Assembly (NCBI RefSeq): GCF_041320275.1
Contig: NZ_CP162023.1
Coordinates: forward strand, 3,782,001-3,846,000
Origin: Mumia sp. Pv4-285
Lineage (GTDB): Bacteria > Actinomycetota > Actinomycetes > Propionibacteriales > Nocardioidaceae
Direction of reading: 5' to 3'
Length of the DNA: 64,000 nt
The notes beneath the pieces are model-generated. The model searched no databases. It worked only from the letters and a program-made list of their open reading frames with translations, and was not told where the DNA came from. This document shows, in pieces, positions 40,161-50,329 of this stretch. The translations under genes were made by a program, and so were the position numbers. The stretch's first letter is position 1; every line of letters begins with the position of its first letter.

Positions 40161-40670
40161 TCAGCGCTTGCTGTACTGCGGTGCCTTGCGGGCCTTCTTG
40201 AGGCCTGCCTTCTTGCGCTCCTTGGCGCGGGCGTCACGCGTGAGCAGCCCGGCCTTCTTGAGCGTCGCGCGGTTGGACTCCTCGTCGACCGCGTTCAGCG
40301 CGCGGGCGACGCCGAGGCGGAGCGCACCGGCCTGGCCGGTCATGCCGCCACCGGAGACGCGAGCGATCACGTCGAAGCTCTCGCCGAGGCCCGTCGATGC
40401 GAAGGCCTCCTTGGCGATCTGCTGGTGCAGCTTGTTGGGGAGGTACTCCTCGAGCGGCTTGCCGTTGACCGTCCACGCACCGGTGCCCGGCACGAGGCGG
40501 ACACGAGCGACAGCCTCCTTGCGGCGGCCGGTGGCTGCCGAAGGGGCGATGATCGACGAACGTGCCGCCGACTCCGCACTCGGTGCGGTCTCGGAGGTGT
40601 AGGCAACGCCCTCGGCGTTGGTCGTGAACTCGTCGGTCGTGTCGACGGTCTCGGTGCTGGTCTCGGCCAC
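40161..40670 (-). CDS. rpsI: 30S ribosomal protein S9
   Basis: S9 with the invariant C-terminus [12 protein letters not shown], which reaches the ribosomal P site, and the core [16 protein letters not shown]. At 169 residues it has an acidic, Thr/Glu-rich N-terminal extension of about 47 residues typical of actinobacteria. I choose the GTG at 40670 because GAGGAT lies six bases before it. Another GTG four codons upstream has AGGAA at only three bases. It is 25 bases after rplM. Confidence 0.96.
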   Translation of the reverse strand: MAETSTETVDTTDEFTTNAEGVAYTSETAPSAESAARSSIIAPSAATGRRKEAVARVRLVPGTGAWTVNGKPLEEYLPNKLHQQIAKEAFASTGLGESFDVIARVSGGGMTGQAGALRLGVARALNAVDEESNRATLKKAGLLTRDARAKERKKAGLKKARKAPQYSKR

Positions 40671-40694
40671 GTTGATCCTCACTGCTTCCTGGGC

Positions 40695-41138
40695 CTACTG
40701 GGCGATCTGCGTGATGTCGAAGGTCTGCGGCTGCTGAGCGGCGTGCGGGTGCTCGGGGCCGGCGTAGACCTTCAGCTTCTTCAACTGCGCGCGGCTGAGG
40801 CGGTTCTTGGGGAGCATGCCCCACACCGCCTTCTCGACGGCCTTGCGCGCGTCCTTGTCGAGCAGGTCGCCGTAGGCCACCTGCTTGAGACCACCCGGGT
40901 AGCCGCTGTGACGGTACGCGAGCTTGTCCTCGCGCTTGTTGCCGGAGAGAGCGACCTTGTCGGCGTTGACGATGATGACGAAGTCACCGTTGTCGACGTG
41001 CGGGGCGAACGTCGGCTTGTGCTTGCCGCGAAGCAGGGTCGCGGTCTGGACGGCGAGACGCCCAAGCACCACGTCAGATGCGTCGATGACGTGCCACTTG
41101 CGGTCGACGTCACCAGGCTTCGGGCTGTACGTGCGCAC
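40695..41138 (-). CDS. rplM: 50S ribosomal protein L13
   Basis: A 147-residue L13 with [15 protein letters not shown], the [18 protein letters not shown] segment, HSGYPGG and the [10 protein letters not shown] loop. The start is the GTG at 41138, giving the conserved [20 protein letters not shown] lies about ten bases upstream. It heads the rplM-rpsI-glmM operon behind a recognisable sigma-70 promoter, leaving an untranslated leader of about 85 bases. It is divergent from gltA. Confidence 0.97.
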   Translation of the reverse strand: MRTYSPKPGDVDRKWHVIDASDVVLGRLAVQTATLLRGKHKPTFAPHVDNGDFVIIVNADKVALSGNKREDKLAYRHSGYPGGLKQVAYGDLLDKDARKAVEKAVWGMLPKNRLSRAQLKKLKVYAGPEHPHAAQQPQTFDITQIAQ

Positions 41139-41488
41139 GCTAGTTCTACCTTCGTGTGGATGGGGACTGATGGTGCACCTCGACGGACGCAGGAGAACCG
41201 CATCTCCATCAAGGCACAACGACGTACAACAATAACTGTCCACCACGGGCTCGGTCAAAACGACCCTCGGCGCGGGGGCGCCGTACGCCGGACGCTCCAG
41301 ATCGAAGCCTACCTCGCGGGCTCAAGGACCCGGCCGGCGGGAGCGCGTTCTCGGCCGCCAGCGGGACCCGGCTGTGTGCACGCTCGCGCGACGCAATAAG
41401 TTGGAGTGGGTCTCAATACCCAGGGGACCCTTGAATCGAGCGGCGCATCGACCCAGCGTGCGCACGCCAGGCACAAGGAGAACTCCTC
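41139..41488. other. 350-base divergent intergenic region, rplM/gltA
   Basis: The region holds the rplM promoter and leader on the left. The gltA side contains TAAGTT at about 41397 as a possible -10 without a clear -35, and a small GGGTC/GACCC hairpin around 41409-41431. I see no protein-coding frame with a start signal and no tRNA. Confidence 0.5.
41229..41258 (-). promoter_or_regulatory. Sigma-70-type promoter of rplM-rpsI-glmM
   Basis: On the minus strand TTGACC (41253-41258), an 18-base spacer and TATTGT (41229-41234). Transcription would begin near 41222. Confidence 0.65.
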
Positions 41489-42802
<1,314 letters not shown>

Positions 42803-42825
42803 CGACCCGAGGTCTCATCGCACCG

Positions 42826-42864
42826 ACACCGCCGCCCGTCCACGATGTGGACGGGCGGCGGTGT
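42826..42864 (+). terminator. Intrinsic terminator of gltA
   Basis: Perfect 18-base arms (ACACCGCCGCCCGTCCAC and its complement) with a GAT loop, followed by TTCTGT, 23 bases after the stop. Three small GC hairpins also occur in 42890-42985 before the next gene, with no clear function. Confidence 0.93.
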
Positions 42865-43019
42865 TTCTGTCCGTCTTGCGACCGGTTTGCCCCGAAGGGG
42901 CATCTCACATGCTGCACGAAGTCAAGCAGGACGTCGCACGAGGGACGGAACCTTCGCTAGGTTCCATCTGGCCCCTCTTCGGACGGGGCCGCTCCCCCGC
43001 ACACTCTCGAAGGACACTC

Positions 43020-43619
43020 GTGAACCCCCGTACCCCCTTCGCCCGCATCGTCCTGCCCGCCGCCGCGAGCATCGTTCTCGGCCTCGGCGTCGCGGTTGCT
43101 CCGTCCGCCTCTGCGGTCGCGCCCGCGACCGGCGGCCACCACGGCGGCCACTACCACCCCGGCAAGCCCCACAACCCGGACTGCCCCCCGGGCACGCCGA
43201 CGCCCACGGTGACGTACCCGACGAAGACCCCGTCGACGCCGCCGACCTCGCCGCCCACCACGCCGCCGACGTCGCCGGAGACCACGCCGACCGAGACCGT
43301 GCCGACCGAGACCGTGCCGACGGAGACCACGCCGACCGAGACCGTGCCGACGGAGACCACGCCGACCGAGACGGTGCCGACGGAGACCGTGCCGACCACG
43401 CCGTCGGAGACCACGCCGAGCGTGGCCGGCGAGAGCGAGACCCCGGCAGCGCCGTCGGAGACCACCCCGCCGAAGGACGTCGCGGGCGACACCGAGACCG
43501 ACGACGAGGGAGTGCTTCCCAACACGGGCGGCTCGAACCTCGCCTGGACCGCCGGCGGCCTCGCGCTGCTGCTCGGCGGAGGCGCTGCGCTCATGACGGC
43601 CCGGCGCCGCCGCGCCTGA
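43020..43619 (+). CDS. LPxTG-anchored, Thr/Pro/Glu-rich surface protein
   Basis: A 199-residue exported protein of simple composition. The signal peptide is about 1-32 (FARIVLPAAASIVLGLGVAVAPSASA). A short His-rich stretch (HHGGHYHPGKPHN, 40-52) follows, then a Pro/Thr-rich stalk with seven TETVP/TETTP pentapeptides (91-125). A cell-wall sorting signal closes it: LPNTG at 166-170, a hydrophobic helix, and ARRRRA. Sortase would link it to peptidoglycan; no sortase gene is in the window. The start is the GTG at 43020 with GAAGGAC upstream. The stalk may be glycosylated. No homologous function can be named. Confidence 0.85.
   Translation: MNPRTPFARIVLPAAASIVLGLGVAVAPSASAVAPATGGHHGGHYHPGKPHNPDCPPGTPTPTVTYPTKTPSTPPTSPPTTPPTSPETTPTETVPTETVPTETTPTETVPTETTPTETVPTETVPTTPSETTPSVAGESETPAAPSETTPPKDVAGDTETDDEGVLPNTGGSNLAWTAGGLALLLGGGAALMTARRRRA
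43290..43394 (+). repeat. Seven 15-base coding repeats (TETVP/TETTP)
   Basis: In-frame units such as ACCGAGACCGTGCCG, alternating VP and TP endings, inside the stalk of the LPxTG protein. Slippage in units of 15 bases would change stalk length without breaking the frame. Confidence 0.88.
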
Positions 43620-43634
43620 CACACGCCACAGCCA

Positions 43635-43671
43635 CGAAGGCCGTCCGGGGCCCAGCCCCGGGCGGCCTTCG
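43635..43671 (+). terminator. Terminator after the LPxTG gene
   Basis: A 17-base stem (arms beginning CGAAGGCCGTCC and ending CGGCCTTCG, one G-T pair) with a three-base loop, 15 bases after the stop. Confidence 0.88.
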
Positions 43672-43721
43672 CGCGTACCCGGCCTCTAGAGTGGCCGACG
43701 TCACTCGAGGAGGATGAATCC

Positions 43722-44768
43722 ATGACCGAGTCCGCACCGGCCGCGCCGTTCACGGCCCGCCAGGTCCTGCTGAACCAGCGCCCGCACGGCTACCCCGACG
43801 ACACGACCTGGTCGGTCGTGACCTCGGAGGTCCCCGCGCCCGGCGACGGCCAGTTCGTCGTCCGGGTCTCCCACCTCTCGCTCGACCCGGCGATGCGCGG
43901 CTGGCTGAACGACTTCAGCTCGTACATCCCGCCCGTGGAGATCGGTGCGGTGATGCGCGCCGGCGCGACCGGCACCGTGGTCGCATCGGGCCACCCGTCG
44001 TACGCGGTGGGTGACACGGTCGCGGGTTCGTTCGGGGTCACCGAGTACGCGCTGTCCGACGGCCGGGGCGTGACGCACATCGACCTCGACACGTGCGGTG
44101 CTCCCACCTGGCTCGGCGCGCTCGGGATGCCGGGGATGACCGCCTACTTCGGGCTCAAGGACGTCGGCAAGGTCCAGCCGGGAGACACGGTCCTCGTGTC
44201 GGGCGCCGCCGGAGCCGTCGGGAGCGTCGTCGGTCAGATCGCCAAGGCGATGGGCTGCACGGTGATCGGCATCGCCGGTGGTCCCGACAAGTGCGCGTGG
44301 CTCTCCGAGATCGGCTTCGACGCCGTGATCGACTACAAGGCCGAGAAGGTCCTCCCCCGCCTCCGCGAGGCGGCTCCCAAGGGCATCGACGTCTTCTTCG
44401 ACAACGTCGGCGGCGACATCCTCGACGCCGGCCTCGCCAACCTGCGTCGCGGCGCCAGGGTCGTCCTGTGCGGCGCGATCTCTGCCTACAACGAGACCTC
44501 GCTGCCGGCGGGCCCACGCCGCTACCTCTCGCTCCTGGTCTACCGGGCGACGATGGCGGGGTTCGTGGTCTTCGACTACGAGGACCGCTACCCGGAGGCC
44601 GTCGAGGCGATCGCCGGATGGATCGCCGACGGCACCGTGGTCGCGCGAGAGACCGTGCTGCACGGAGGGGTCGACGACTTCCCCGACGCTCTCCTCGGCC
44701 TGTTCTCGGGCGTGAACACCGGCAAGCTGGTCCTCGCGCTCGACGACCGCGTGCCGTCGGCCGGTTGA
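43722..44768 (+). CDS. NADP-dependent medium-chain reductase (zinc-independent, CurA/PTGR-like)
   Basis: A 348-residue member of the medium-chain dehydrogenase/reductase superfamily. It lacks the zinc-binding cysteines and has VSHLSLDPAMRGWLND and YIPPVEIGAVMRAG, as in leukotriene B4 dehydrogenase/CurA-type enone reductases. The cofactor motif is SGAAGAVGSVVGQIAK (about 160-175), followed by DVFFDNVGGDILD. It probably reduces the double bond of alpha,beta-unsaturated ketones or aldehydes. GAGGAGGATG provides a strong ribosome-binding site. It stands alone between a terminator and truA. Confidence 0.9.
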   Translation: MTESAPAAPFTARQVLLNQRPHGYPDDTTWSVVTSEVPAPGDGQFVVRVSHLSLDPAMRGWLNDFSSYIPPVEIGAVMRAGATGTVVASGHPSYAVGDTVAGSFGVTEYALSDGRGVTHIDLDTCGAPTWLGALGMPGMTAYFGLKDVGKVQPGDTVLVSGAAGAVGSVVGQIAKAMGCTVIGIAGGPDKCAWLSEIGFDAVIDYKAEKVLPRLREAAPKGIDVFFDNVGGDILDAGLANLRRGARVVLCGAISAYNETSLPAGPRRYLSLLVYRATMAGFVVFDYEDRYPEAVEAIAGWIADGTVVARETVLHGGVDDFPDALLGLFSGVNTGKLVLALDDRVPSAG

Positions 44769-44777
44769 CGCCGTCGA

Positions 44778-44783
44778 TAGGTT
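44778..44783 (+). promoter_or_regulatory. Leaderless-type -10 element of truA
   Basis: TAGGTT, six bases before the GTG of truA, within the 21-base gap after the reductase gene. Confidence 0.5.
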
Positions 44784-44789
44784 GATCAG

Positions 44790-45614
44790 GTGCGCTGGAG
44801 ACTGGATCTTGCCTACGACGGAAGCGCCTATCGGGGTTGGGCGACCCAACCAGGACTGCCGTCCGTGCAGCAGACCATCGAGGAGGCCATCGCTCTCGTC
44901 CTGCGCCTCGAGGACCCACCACGGCTGACGGTGGCGGGCCGGACGGACACCGGTGTCCACGCCCGCGGCCAGGTCGTCCACGTCGACCTGCCGGACGACG
45001 TCGAGACCGACGAGACCCACCTCGTACGCCGCCTCGACCGCGTCCTGCCCGACGACATCGTCGTGCGGACGGCCCGCATCGCCGCCGACGGCTTCGACGC
45101 CCGCTTCTCCGCTCTGCGCCGCCGCTACGTGTACCGGATCTGGGACGGTCCCACCGGACCCGACCCGTTGCACCGCAACCACGTCGTGCACCACCACAAG
45201 CCGCTCGACGTCTCCGCGATGAACGACGCGGCGATCGGGGTGCTCGGCGAGCAGGACTTCGCCGCGTTCTGCCGCCGCCGCGAGGGTGCCAGCACCATCC
45301 GTTCCCTGCTGCAGCTGACGACCCGCCGCACCGACTCCGGCATCGTCGAGACGACGGTCGTCGCGGACGCGTTCTGCCACTCGATGGTGCGTTCCTTGAT
45401 GGGCGCGCTGACGGCCGTCGGCGACGGACGTCACGAGCCCGCGTGGATGAGTCGCGTGCTCAAGGCCCGCACCCGCGACTCGCGCGTGAAGGTGATGCCA
45501 GCGCACGGGCTGACGCTGGAGGAGGTTGCCTACCCGGCCGACTCCCACCTCGCGTCGCGCGCACAGGAGACACGCGTGTTCCGCGGCCCCGCCGAGGGGC
45601 CCGAGAGTGACTGA
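44790..45614 (+). CDS. truA: tRNA pseudouridine(38-40) synthase
   Basis: Makes pseudouridine at positions 38-40 of the tRNA anticodon arm. The 274-residue enzyme has the catalytic aspartate in VAGRTDTGVHARGQ (Asp53), the RRYVYRIW strand, and FCHSMVRSLMGAL. The GTG start lacks a ribosome-binding site, but TAGGTT is six bases upstream. In many actinobacteria truA directly follows rplQ; here it is about 15 kb away on the opposite strand, so a rearrangement or insertion has separated it. It overlaps the next gene by eight bases. Confidence 0.95.
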   Translation: MRWRLDLAYDGSAYRGWATQPGLPSVQQTIEEAIALVLRLEDPPRLTVAGRTDTGVHARGQVVHVDLPDDVETDETHLVRRLDRVLPDDIVVRTARIAADGFDARFSALRRRYVYRIWDGPTGPDPLHRNHVVHHHKPLDVSAMNDAAIGVLGEQDFAAFCRRREGASTIRSLLQLTTRRTDSGIVETTVVADAFCHSMVRSLMGALTAVGDGRHEPAWMSRVLKARTRDSRVKVMPAHGLTLEEVAYPADSHLASRAQETRVFRGPAEGPESD

Positions 45615-46206
45615 GCACTACTTCGACGCCACGCCCACCGGACCCGAGGAACGCCGTGACGTCGTCGCGCGCATCTGGGGCGACGACTACACGTTCACGA
45701 CGGCCGCCGGCGTCTTCGCACGCGACGGCCTCGACAAGGCGACGGCCGTCCTGCTGTCGGCGTTCGACCCGCCGGACGGTGCCCGTACCGTCCTCGACCT
45801 CGGGTGCGGCTGGGGCGCCATCGCGGTCGCCGTGGCGGCCGAGGTGCCCGAGGCGACCGTGCACGCCGTCGACACGAACACCCGTGCACGCGACCTCGTC
45901 CGCCACAACGCCGAACGCGCCGGCGTCGCCTCACGGGTCGTCGTCGCGGCGCCGGACGACGTCCCGGCGACGACCGTGTTCGACGAGATCTGGTCCAACC
46001 CGCCGATCCGGATCGGCAAGGTGGCGCTGCACGAGCTGCTGCTCCGGTGGCTCCCTCGCCTCGCACCGGACGGCGTGGCGCGCCTGGTGGTCGGCAAGAA
46101 CCTCGGCTCGGACTCCCTTCAGCGCTGGCTGATCGACCAGGGGTGGCCGACCGAGAGGGTCACCAGCGTGAAGGGGTTCCGGGTCCTGCTCGTTCGCCGC
46201 GGCTAG
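45607..46206 (+). CDS. RsmC-like class I SAM-dependent methyltransferase
   Basis: A 199-residue methyltransferase corresponding to the catalytic half of RsmC/RlmG-type enzymes, which make m2G in rRNA. It opens TEHYFDATPTGPEERRDVV. SAM motif I is VLDLGCGWGAIAVAV (62-76), and the catalytic-type motif is SNPPIRIGK (130-138), where NPPF/I is typical. GTG at 45607 overlaps truA by eight bases, making a small tRNA/rRNA modification operon. Its TAG stop overlaps the convergent crotonase stop in the shared bases CTAG. Confidence 0.85.
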   Translation: MTEHYFDATPTGPEERRDVVARIWGDDYTFTTAAGVFARDGLDKATAVLLSAFDPPDGARTVLDLGCGWGAIAVAVAAEVPEATVHAVDTNTRARDLVRHNAERAGVASRVVVAAPDDVPATTVFDEIWSNPPIRIGKVALHELLLRWLPRLAPDGVARLVVGKNLGSDSLQRWLIDQGWPTERVTSVKGFRVLLVRRG

Positions 46207-46991
46207 GGCACGGACACTCCCGGGAACGACGGGGCACGGCCCTCCAGATAGCTGGCGACGCCCTCCGTGACGTCCGGTCGCTGGAAGGAATCGACCATCT
46301 CTGCCTCGGCCTCTGTGAGCGCCGAGCGGATGTCGCTGTCGAGCGCCTGCAGGACCTGTCGCTTGATGATGCTCATCGAGGTCGGGGAGCAGTGTGCGGC
46401 GAGGTCCTCGGCGTACGCGACCGCGGTGTCCAGCAGCGCATCGGCATCGACGACGCGGTCCACCAGCCCCATGCGCAGCGCCTCCTCACCCCGCACGACG
46501 CGCGCCGACATCAGCAGGTCGAGCGCCCGGCTCTGCCCGACCAGCCGTGGCAGCAGCCAGGCGATGCCGTACTCGGCGATCAGCCCGCGCCGCGCGAACG
46601 ACGTCGTGAGCTTGGCGTCCGGCGTGGCGAACCGCTGGTCGCAGTAGAGCGCCTCGACGAGACCGAGCCCAGCAGCCGCCCCGTTGATCGCGGCGATCAA
46701 CGGCTTGCAGAACATCAGCGGGCGGTGCCGCGGACGCGGACGCACCGGCACCTCGACGACCTCGCTCGTCCCGATGCTCGCGAGCGCGTCCATGTCCGCG
46801 CCCGCGCAGAAGCCGCGGCCGGCTCCGGTCACGACCACGGCGCGCACGTCGGGATCGGCCTCGGCCTCGTCGAGCAGCGCGAAGTAGCGATCCTCGAGCT
46901 CGTCGTTCCACGCGTTGAGGCGGTCGGGTCGGTTGAGGGTGAGCACGAGCACAGCGCCCCGCCGCTCGGCCAGCACCAGCTCGGTGCTCAC
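46203..46991 (-). CDS. Enoyl-CoA hydratase/isomerase (crotonase) family protein
   Basis: A 262-residue crotonase. The oxyanion-hole segments are [15 protein letters not shown] (56-70) and INGAAAGLG (102-110). The position of the second catalytic acid shows [15 protein letters not shown] (136-150), giving Glu140. The first catalytic Glu of classical hydratases (in the GAAAG region) is not evident, so isomerase or other crotonase chemistry is possible. GTG at 46991 overlaps the thiolase stop (GTGA). It is the last gene of the SDR-ACAD-thiolase-crotonase operon. Confidence 0.88.
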   Translation of the reverse strand: MSTELVLAERRGAVLVLTLNRPDRLNAWNDELEDRYFALLDEAEADPDVRAVVVTGAGRGFCAGADMDALASIGTSEVVEVPVRPRPRHRPLMFCKPLIAAINGAAAGLGLVEALYCDQRFATPDAKLTTSFARRGLIAEYGIAWLLPRLVGQSRALDLLMSARVVRGEEALRMGLVDRVVDADALLDTAVAYAEDLAAHCSPTSMSIIKRQVLQALDSDIRSALTEAEAEMVDSFQRPDVTEGVASYLEGRAPSFPGVSVP

Positions 46992-48199
46992 GCGACCTCG
47001 AAGAGCCCGGCGGCACCCATGCCGCCCCCGATGCACATCGTGACGACGACGTAGCGGGCGCCACGCCGCCGTCCCTCGATCAGCGCGTGCCCGACGAGCC
47101 GCGCGCCGGTCATGCCGTACGGGTGGCCGACGGAGATGCCGCCGCCGTCGACGTTGTAGCGCTCGGGATCGATGCCGAGCGCGTCGCGGCAGTGGAGCGC
47201 CTGGGAGGCGAACGCCTCGTTGAGCTCCCACAGGTCGATGTCGTCGACCTTCAGCCCGTGCTGGTCGAGGAGCTTCGGGATCGCGAAGACCGGTCCGATG
47301 CCCATCTCGTCGGGCGCGCACCCCGCGACCGACATGCCTCGGTAGATGCCCAGGGGCTCGAGTCCCCGACGGCTCGCCTCCGTCGCCTCCATGAGGACCG
47401 ACGCGGACGCACCGTCCGACAGCTGCGAGGAGTTGCCGGCGGTGACGGTCGCGCGCCGGGTGACGTCACCGTCGCCGAGCACGGGTCGGAGGCCGGCGAG
47501 CCCGTCGAGCGTCGTCGACGGACGGTTGCCCTCGTCGTGCTCGAGCGTCATCGGCTCCGAGACGGGCGACCCGTCCTCGCCGCGTACGAGCCGGCTCGAG
47601 GGCAGCGGGACGATTTCGTCGGCGAAGCGTCCGGCGGCCTGGGCAGCGGCGGTGCGCTGCTGCGACGCGAGCGCGAACGCATCTTGACGCTCGCGGCTGA
47701 CGTCGTAGCGCTCGGCGACGATCTCCGCGGTCTGGAGCATCGGCATGTAGAGGTCGGGGACGTGCTCGACGAGCCACGGGTCCTGCGTCCGGAAGCCGTT
47801 CGCGTGCTCGTTCTGGACCAGGGAGATGGACTCCACCCCGCCGCCCACGACGACCTGCATGCCGTCGTGGACGATCTGCTTGGCGGCCGTCGCGATCGCC
47901 ATCAGTCCGGACGCGCACTGGCGGTCCACCGACATGCCCGCCACGGAGCTCGGGAGCCCCGCGCGCAGCGCAGCCTGGCGGGCCACGTTGAACCCGGACG
48001 ACCCCTGCTGCATCGCCGCACCGAGGACGACGTCGTCGACCTCACCGCCCTCGAGCCCCGCCCGCGCGACGGCGTGCTGGACGGCGTGACCGGCGAGCTC
48101 CTGGGCGGACGTGTCGTTGAACGCTCCTCGGTACGCCTTGCCGATCGGCGTACGCGCGGTGGAGACGACGACCGCCTCTCTCGTGGAGCCGGTCCTCAC
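46988..48199 (-). CDS. Acetyl-CoA acyltransferase (thiolase)
   Basis: A 403-residue thiolase with both catalytic cysteines (Cys95 in [10 protein letters not shown], Cys389 in CIGGGMGAA) and His359 in [12 protein letters not shown]. It cleaves 3-ketoacyl-CoA with CoA in beta-oxidation, or the reverse. [16 protein letters not shown] is typical of degradative FadA-like members. GTG at 48199 overlaps the acyl-CoA dehydrogenase stop (GTGA), indicating coupled translation. Confidence 0.93.
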   Translation of the reverse strand: MRTGSTREAVVVSTARTPIGKAYRGAFNDTSAQELAGHAVQHAVARAGLEGGEVDDVVLGAAMQQGSSGFNVARQAALRAGLPSSVAGMSVDRQCASGLMAIATAAKQIVHDGMQVVVGGGVESISLVQNEHANGFRTQDPWLVEHVPDLYMPMLQTAEIVAERYDVSRERQDAFALASQQRTAAAQAAGRFADEIVPLPSSRLVRGEDGSPVSEPMTLEHDEGNRPSTTLDGLAGLRPVLGDGDVTRRATVTAGNSSQLSDGASASVLMEATEASRRGLEPLGIYRGMSVAGCAPDEMGIGPVFAIPKLLDQHGLKVDDIDLWELNEAFASQALHCRDALGIDPERYNVDGGGISVGHPYGMTGARLVGHALIEGRRRGARYVVVTMCIGGGMGAAGLFEVA

Positions 48200-49416
48200 G
48201 CGGTCACCCCGGCGTACTTGCGCAGCTCCTGGCGCGCGAGGGTGCGCTTGTGGACCTCGTCGGGGCCGTCGGCGAGCCGCAGCGTACGAAGGTGCGCGTA
48301 GAACGAGGCGAGCGGGAAGTCGTCGGTCACGCCGCCGCCGCCGTGCACCTGGATCGCACGGTCGACGATCTTGAGGGCCGTGTTGGGGACGTCGACCTTG
48401 ATGGCCGCGATCTCCATCCGTGCGGCCTTGTTGCCGACCTCGTCCATCATCCAGGCCGCCTTGAGCGTGAGAAGACGGGACTTCTCGATCTCGATCCGCG
48501 CCTCGGCGATCCAGTCCTGGATGTTCGACCGCTCGGCGATCGGCTGCCCGAAGGTCTCGCGGGTCAGAGCGCGCTTGCAGAGCAGCTCCAACGAGCGCTC
48601 CGCCATCCCGATGGCCCGCATGCAGTGGTGGATGCGGCCTGGGCCGAGCCGCGCCTGGCTGATCGCGAAGCCCTCCCCCTCGCCGGCGAGCACGTCGCTC
48701 GCGGGGACCCGGACGTCCTCGAACACGACCTCCGCGTGGCCCTCGCGGTCCTGGTAGCCGAAGACCGGCAGGTTGCGGACGACCGTGATCCCGGGGGCGT
48801 CGAGCGGGACGACCATCATCGACTGCTGACGGTGGGTCGCCGCGGTCGGGTCGGTCTTGCCCATCACGATGAGCACCTTGCAGTGGGCGTGCATCGCGTT
48901 GGACGTGAACCACTTGCGCCCGTTGAGGACGTACTCGTCGCCATCGCGCTCCATCCGCATCTCGATGTTGGTCGCGTCGGAGCTCGCGACGGCGGGTTCC
49001 GTCATCGCGAACGCGGAGCGGATCTCACCGTCGAGCAGCGGCTTGAGGTACTTCTCCTTGTGCTCGTCGTTGCCGAAGAGCGTGAGCACCTCCATGTTGC
49101 CGGTGTCCGGAGCCGCGCAGTTCATCGACTCGGGCGCGAGGTGCGGGCTGCGGCCCATGATCTCGGCGAGCGGCGCGTACTCGTAGTTCGTGAGGCCCGG
49201 GCCCCACTCGGGGTGCGGGTGGAAGAGGTTCCACAGACCGCGCCGCTTGGCCTCGGCTTTGAGGTCCTCGAGGATCTGCGGGTGGTGGTGAGGGTTGCCC
49301 GACTCCTGCATCTGGGCGGTGTAGACCGCCTCTGCGGGGTAGACATGGGCGTCCATGAAGTCCAGGAGGTCCTCCTGGTACTTCTTGCCGCGCTCGGTGG
49401 TTTCGAAGAATGACAT
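48196..49416 (-). CDS. Acyl-CoA dehydrogenase (ACAD10/11-like)
   Basis: A 406-residue FAD-dependent acyl-CoA dehydrogenase. The flavin-binding segments [18 protein letters not shown] and WFTSNAMH, and the C-terminal [20 protein letters not shown] and [16 protein letters not shown], point to the ACAD10/ACAD11-like subgroup, which in other bacteria handles long or branched (including hydroxylated) acyl-CoAs. GAGGAGG precedes the ATG. It follows the SDR gene by 16 bases and is coupled to the thiolase. Confidence 0.92.
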   Translation of the reverse strand: MSFFETTERGKKYQEDLLDFMDAHVYPAEAVYTAQMQESGNPHHHPQILEDLKAEAKRRGLWNLFHPHPEWGPGLTNYEYAPLAEIMGRSPHLAPESMNCAAPDTGNMEVLTLFGNDEHKEKYLKPLLDGEIRSAFAMTEPAVASSDATNIEMRMERDGDEYVLNGRKWFTSNAMHAHCKVLIVMGKTDPTAATHRQQSMMVVPLDAPGITVVRNLPVFGYQDREGHAEVVFEDVRVPASDVLAGEGEGFAISQARLGPGRIHHCMRAIGMAERSLELLCKRALTRETFGQPIAERSNIQDWIAEARIEIEKSRLLTLKAAWMMDEVGNKAARMEIAAIKVDVPNTALKIVDRAIQVHGGGGVTDDFPLASFYAHLRTLRLADGPDEVHKRTLARQELRKYAGVTA

Positions 49417-49432
49417 GACTCCTCCTCGGAGC

Positions 49433-50251
49433 TCAGGGTCGGTCGGCGAGCAGGCTCGCCTGGTAGCGGCGCATGCCGCGGATCCAGCGGTCGTAGTCAG
49501 CGCCCTTCTGGCGGTACATGTCGAGCACCTGGGGGTGCGGCAGGACGAGGAACCGGCCGGCGGCGACCGCGCGGACGACGTCGTCGGCGACGACCTCCGG
49601 CGTGAGGACGTCGCCCGCCGAGGTCACGGCCCGGGTGGCGGCCTCGCCGAGCGGGTCGCCCGAGCGCTCGCCCTCGCGCAGGAGCGCCGTCTCGACCCCC
49701 ATCGGGCACAGGCAGCTGACGCCGATGCCCCGGTCGCCGTAGGTGACCGACAGCCACTCGGCGAAGCCGACGGCGGCGTGCTTGGTGACGGCGTACGCGG
49801 CCGAGCCGACCTGCGTGAGGAGACCGGCGGCCGACGCGGTACTGACGAAGTAGCCGCGTCCGCGCTCGAGCCACCGGGGGACGAGCACCTCGGCAGCCCG
49901 GACGTGGGCGCGGAGGTTGACGTCGATGGCGAGGTCCCACTGCGCCTCGCCCCCGAGCCCCGGCGCTCCACCGACGCCCGCGTTCGCGGCGTACAGGTCG
50001 ACAGGGCCGAACGCGTCCTCGGCGCGCGCGACCGCCTCTCGGATCCCGAACACGTCGGCAGCGTCGGCGGCCATGGCCACGGCGCTGCCGGGGCTCGACT
50101 GCTCGATGTCGGCGGCGACGGCCTCCGCGGCGGCACCGTCGAGATCGGTCACGAGCACCTTGGCGCCGGCGGCCACGAGGCGCCGGGCGAGCGCTCCCCC
50201 GATCCCGCCACCTCCGCCGGTGACCACGGCGACACTTCCGTCGAGCTCCAT
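49433..50251 (-). CDS. Short-chain dehydrogenase/reductase
   Basis: A 272-residue classical SDR. The cofactor motif is TGGGGGIG (11-18) with Asp36 after the second strand, suggesting NAD. NAG is at 90-92, and the catalytic Ser140, Tyr153 and Lys157 are in place (SAAYAVTK). In this operon it would oxidise a 3-hydroxyacyl-CoA or an alcohol substrate. The ATG at 50251 has GGAAGGAG just upstream. It is the first gene of the operon, about 20 bases from the predicted transcript start at a repressible promoter. Confidence 0.91.
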   Translation of the reverse strand: MELDGSVAVVTGGGGGIGGALARRLVAAGAKVLVTDLDGAAAEAVAADIEQSSPGSAVAMAADAADVFGIREAVARAEDAFGPVDLYAANAGVGGAPGLGGEAQWDLAIDVNLRAHVRAAEVLVPRWLERGRGYFVSTASAAGLLTQVGSAAYAVTKHAAVGFAEWLSVTYGDRGIGVSCLCPMGVETALLREGERSGDPLGEAATRAVTSAGDVLTPEVVADDVVRAVAAGRFLVLPHPQVLDMYRQKGADYDRWIRGMRRYQASLLADRP

Positions 50252-50279
50252 CGTGCTCCTTCCGTTGCGGCCTCTGCTC

Positions 50280-50308
50280 TGTATACTTGAATCCGATTTC
50301 AAGTTCAA
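50280..50308 (-). promoter_or_regulatory. Sigma-70 promoter with TetR-type operator filling its spacer
   Basis: On the minus strand TTGAAC (50303-50308), a 17-base spacer and TATACA (50280-50285). The palindrome ACTTGAA-TCCGAT-TTCAAGT occupies 50285-50304, exactly between the two boxes. A further TTCAAGT repeat overlaps its right edge. It is the natural target for the adjacent TetR regulator. Confidence 0.85.
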
Positions 50309-50329
50309 GTGCCCGACAAGGAGGTGCGC

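Noticed and set aside
43290-43394. Short direct repeats as a CRISPR array or plasmid iterons
   Set aside because: They are contiguous 15-base coding repeats of a Thr/Pro/Glu stalk with no spacers.
44765-44783. TTGACG as the -35 partner of the truA TAGGTT box
   Set aside because: The spacer would be only seven bases, too short for a sigma-70 promoter.
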